Part shown: in pieces, positions 63,486 to 64,000 of the stretch
Layout of the letters: each line of letters begins with the position of its first letter
How positions within the stretch are numbered: the first letter of the stretch is position 1
Assembly (NCBI RefSeq): GCF_900129355.1
Contig: NZ_FQVL01000006.1
Location: 62,001-126,000, forward strand
From: Seinonella peptonophila
Lineage (GTDB): Bacteria > Bacillota > Bacilli > Thermoactinomycetales > Thermoactinomycetaceae
DNA: 64,000 nt
Reading direction: 5' to 3'
The notes under the pieces: generated by a model
What the model saw: the letters and a program-made list of their open reading frames with translations, nothing else
What the model was told of the DNA's origin: nothing
Database searches by the model: none
Position numbers and translations under genes: made by a program

Positions 63486-63526
63486 AAACAAGAGCCCTCT
63501 GATAGAATACCAGAGGGCTCTTGTTT
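63486..63526 (-). terminator. Strong terminator of the right-edge gene
   Basis: A perfect 16-bp stem (63486-63501 with 63511-63526) around a 9-base loop, within 60 bases of the right-edge gene's stop. It ends with TTGTTTC on the minus strand. Confidence 0.8.
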
Positions 63527-63586
63527 AGTAAGCAGGCAGAGGTTTGACTGGGTCCACCTTTTGAGAGACGCTCAAGATAGAACAGT

Positions 63587-64000
63587 TTAAACCCGTCGAT
63601 TGAATTTTCTGAGGAGGGCTTCTAGGGCAGCTTGGGAGACTGGACCATCGTCGGTTTGAGACGATGGGTTTGTCGATTGAGACTCAGCCCTTTGTGATGG
63701 CTTTCGTCTACCCTTCTCCTCGATTCCCGTCTCACTCTGTCTGTAAGACGGCTCTATGAACATAGCTGTGGGAACTGATTGCGGTTGTATTGGTTGGGTG
63801 TGAGGGTTAATCCTTTCGACTACGATCCGAGAAGTTACTGGATCAATCCAAGACGGATCCGCCTTTGTGGCCATATAGATTGTGCGAATGATTTCTCCGC
63901 TCGGTCGTTGCACAGCAGTAGGCCATCCAACGATCAGGTCAGCATCTTTGACGATGCTTTGAGAGTCGAGTGTGTATATGCGTCCTGATCGATCGGTATA
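63587..64000 (-). CDS. Partial gene of unknown function, running off the right edge
   Basis: The minus-strand frame is open from the right edge to a stop at 63587, 137 codons. A GTG at 63913 lies inside it and is unlikely to be the start. Before it the frame reads DADLIVGWPTAVQRPSGEII; after it comes YMATKADPSWIDPVTSRIVV. The last 60 residues are Gln/Ser/Pro-rich and probably disordered. GC content is higher than in most of the window. Family not recognised. Confidence 0.6.
   Translation of the reverse strand, partial: YTDRSGRIYTLDSQSIVKDADLIVGWPTAVQRPSGEIIRTIYMATKADPSWIDPVTSRIVVERINPHTQPIQPQSVPTAMFIEPSYRQSETGIEEKGRRKPSQRAESQSTNPSSQTDDGPVSQAALEALLRKFNRRV

Overview
The window looks like a chromosomal stretch from a low-GC Gram-positive bacterium of the order Bacillales, possibly the Thermoactinomycetaceae. 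The evidence is an AT-rich base composition, strong purine-rich ribosome binding sites, many TTG/GTG starts, lipoboxes typical of Firmicutes, and Bacillus-type gene families (PadR-DUF1700-DUF4097, YncB-like nuclease, DUF2306). The family-level guess is inference only. No rRNA, tRNA or CRISPR array was seen.

Layout. 0-8 kb: a mixed set with a thermonuclease, a truncated lipase facing a decayed gene, a P-loop kinase-like protein, a macrolide-type glycosyltransferase, two RibD-like reductases, a GNAT acetyltransferase and a nitroreductase. 8-18.9 kb: a surface protein, an unknown 434-residue protein, a secreted two-domain VOC protein, an OmpR/histidine-kinase pair, a DJ-1/PfpI fusion, and several membrane or secreted proteins. 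18.9-30.1 kb: a ten-gene minus-strand catabolic operon (two-domain sugar ABC ATPase, two permeases, binding lipoprotein, M24 hydrolase, HpcH/HpaI aldolase, DUF1537 acid-sugar kinase and three SDR-type proteins), with a divergent FadR-type GntR regulator. 30.2-30.5 kb: an internally deleted IS200/IS605 element. 30.5-40.7 kb: an MFS transporter, a lipoprotein toxin with its SUKH immunity protein, the PadR stress-type operon, an SDR and an aldo/keto reductase.

40.7-59.7 kb is the most accessory-looking part. It opens with 1.8 kb of decayed DNA, followed by a small operon coding for a membrane-inserted Cas4-like protein and a partner that share a peptide motif. Next come a complete type I restriction-modification operon led by a half-size specificity subunit, a degenerate second copy of that half subunit, and three related palindromes. 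After these are tiny peptide genes, a helix-turn-helix/TPR regulator overlapping a 36-codon ORF (quorum-sensing-like architecture), a four-repeat winged-helix-like protein and a LemA-like membrane protein. 59.7-64 kb: a three-gene operon (catalytically altered resolvase-like protein, cytochrome P450, EthD-like protein), an orphan NarL-type regulator with an abnormal 5' end, and a partial gene running off the right edge.

The best candidates for undescribed biology are the Cas4-like membrane protein operon (42.5-44.6 kb), the HTH-TPR/peptide pair (54.6-56.1 kb) and the half-HsdS module with its operators. The lipoprotein nuclease toxin is an unusual form of a known class.
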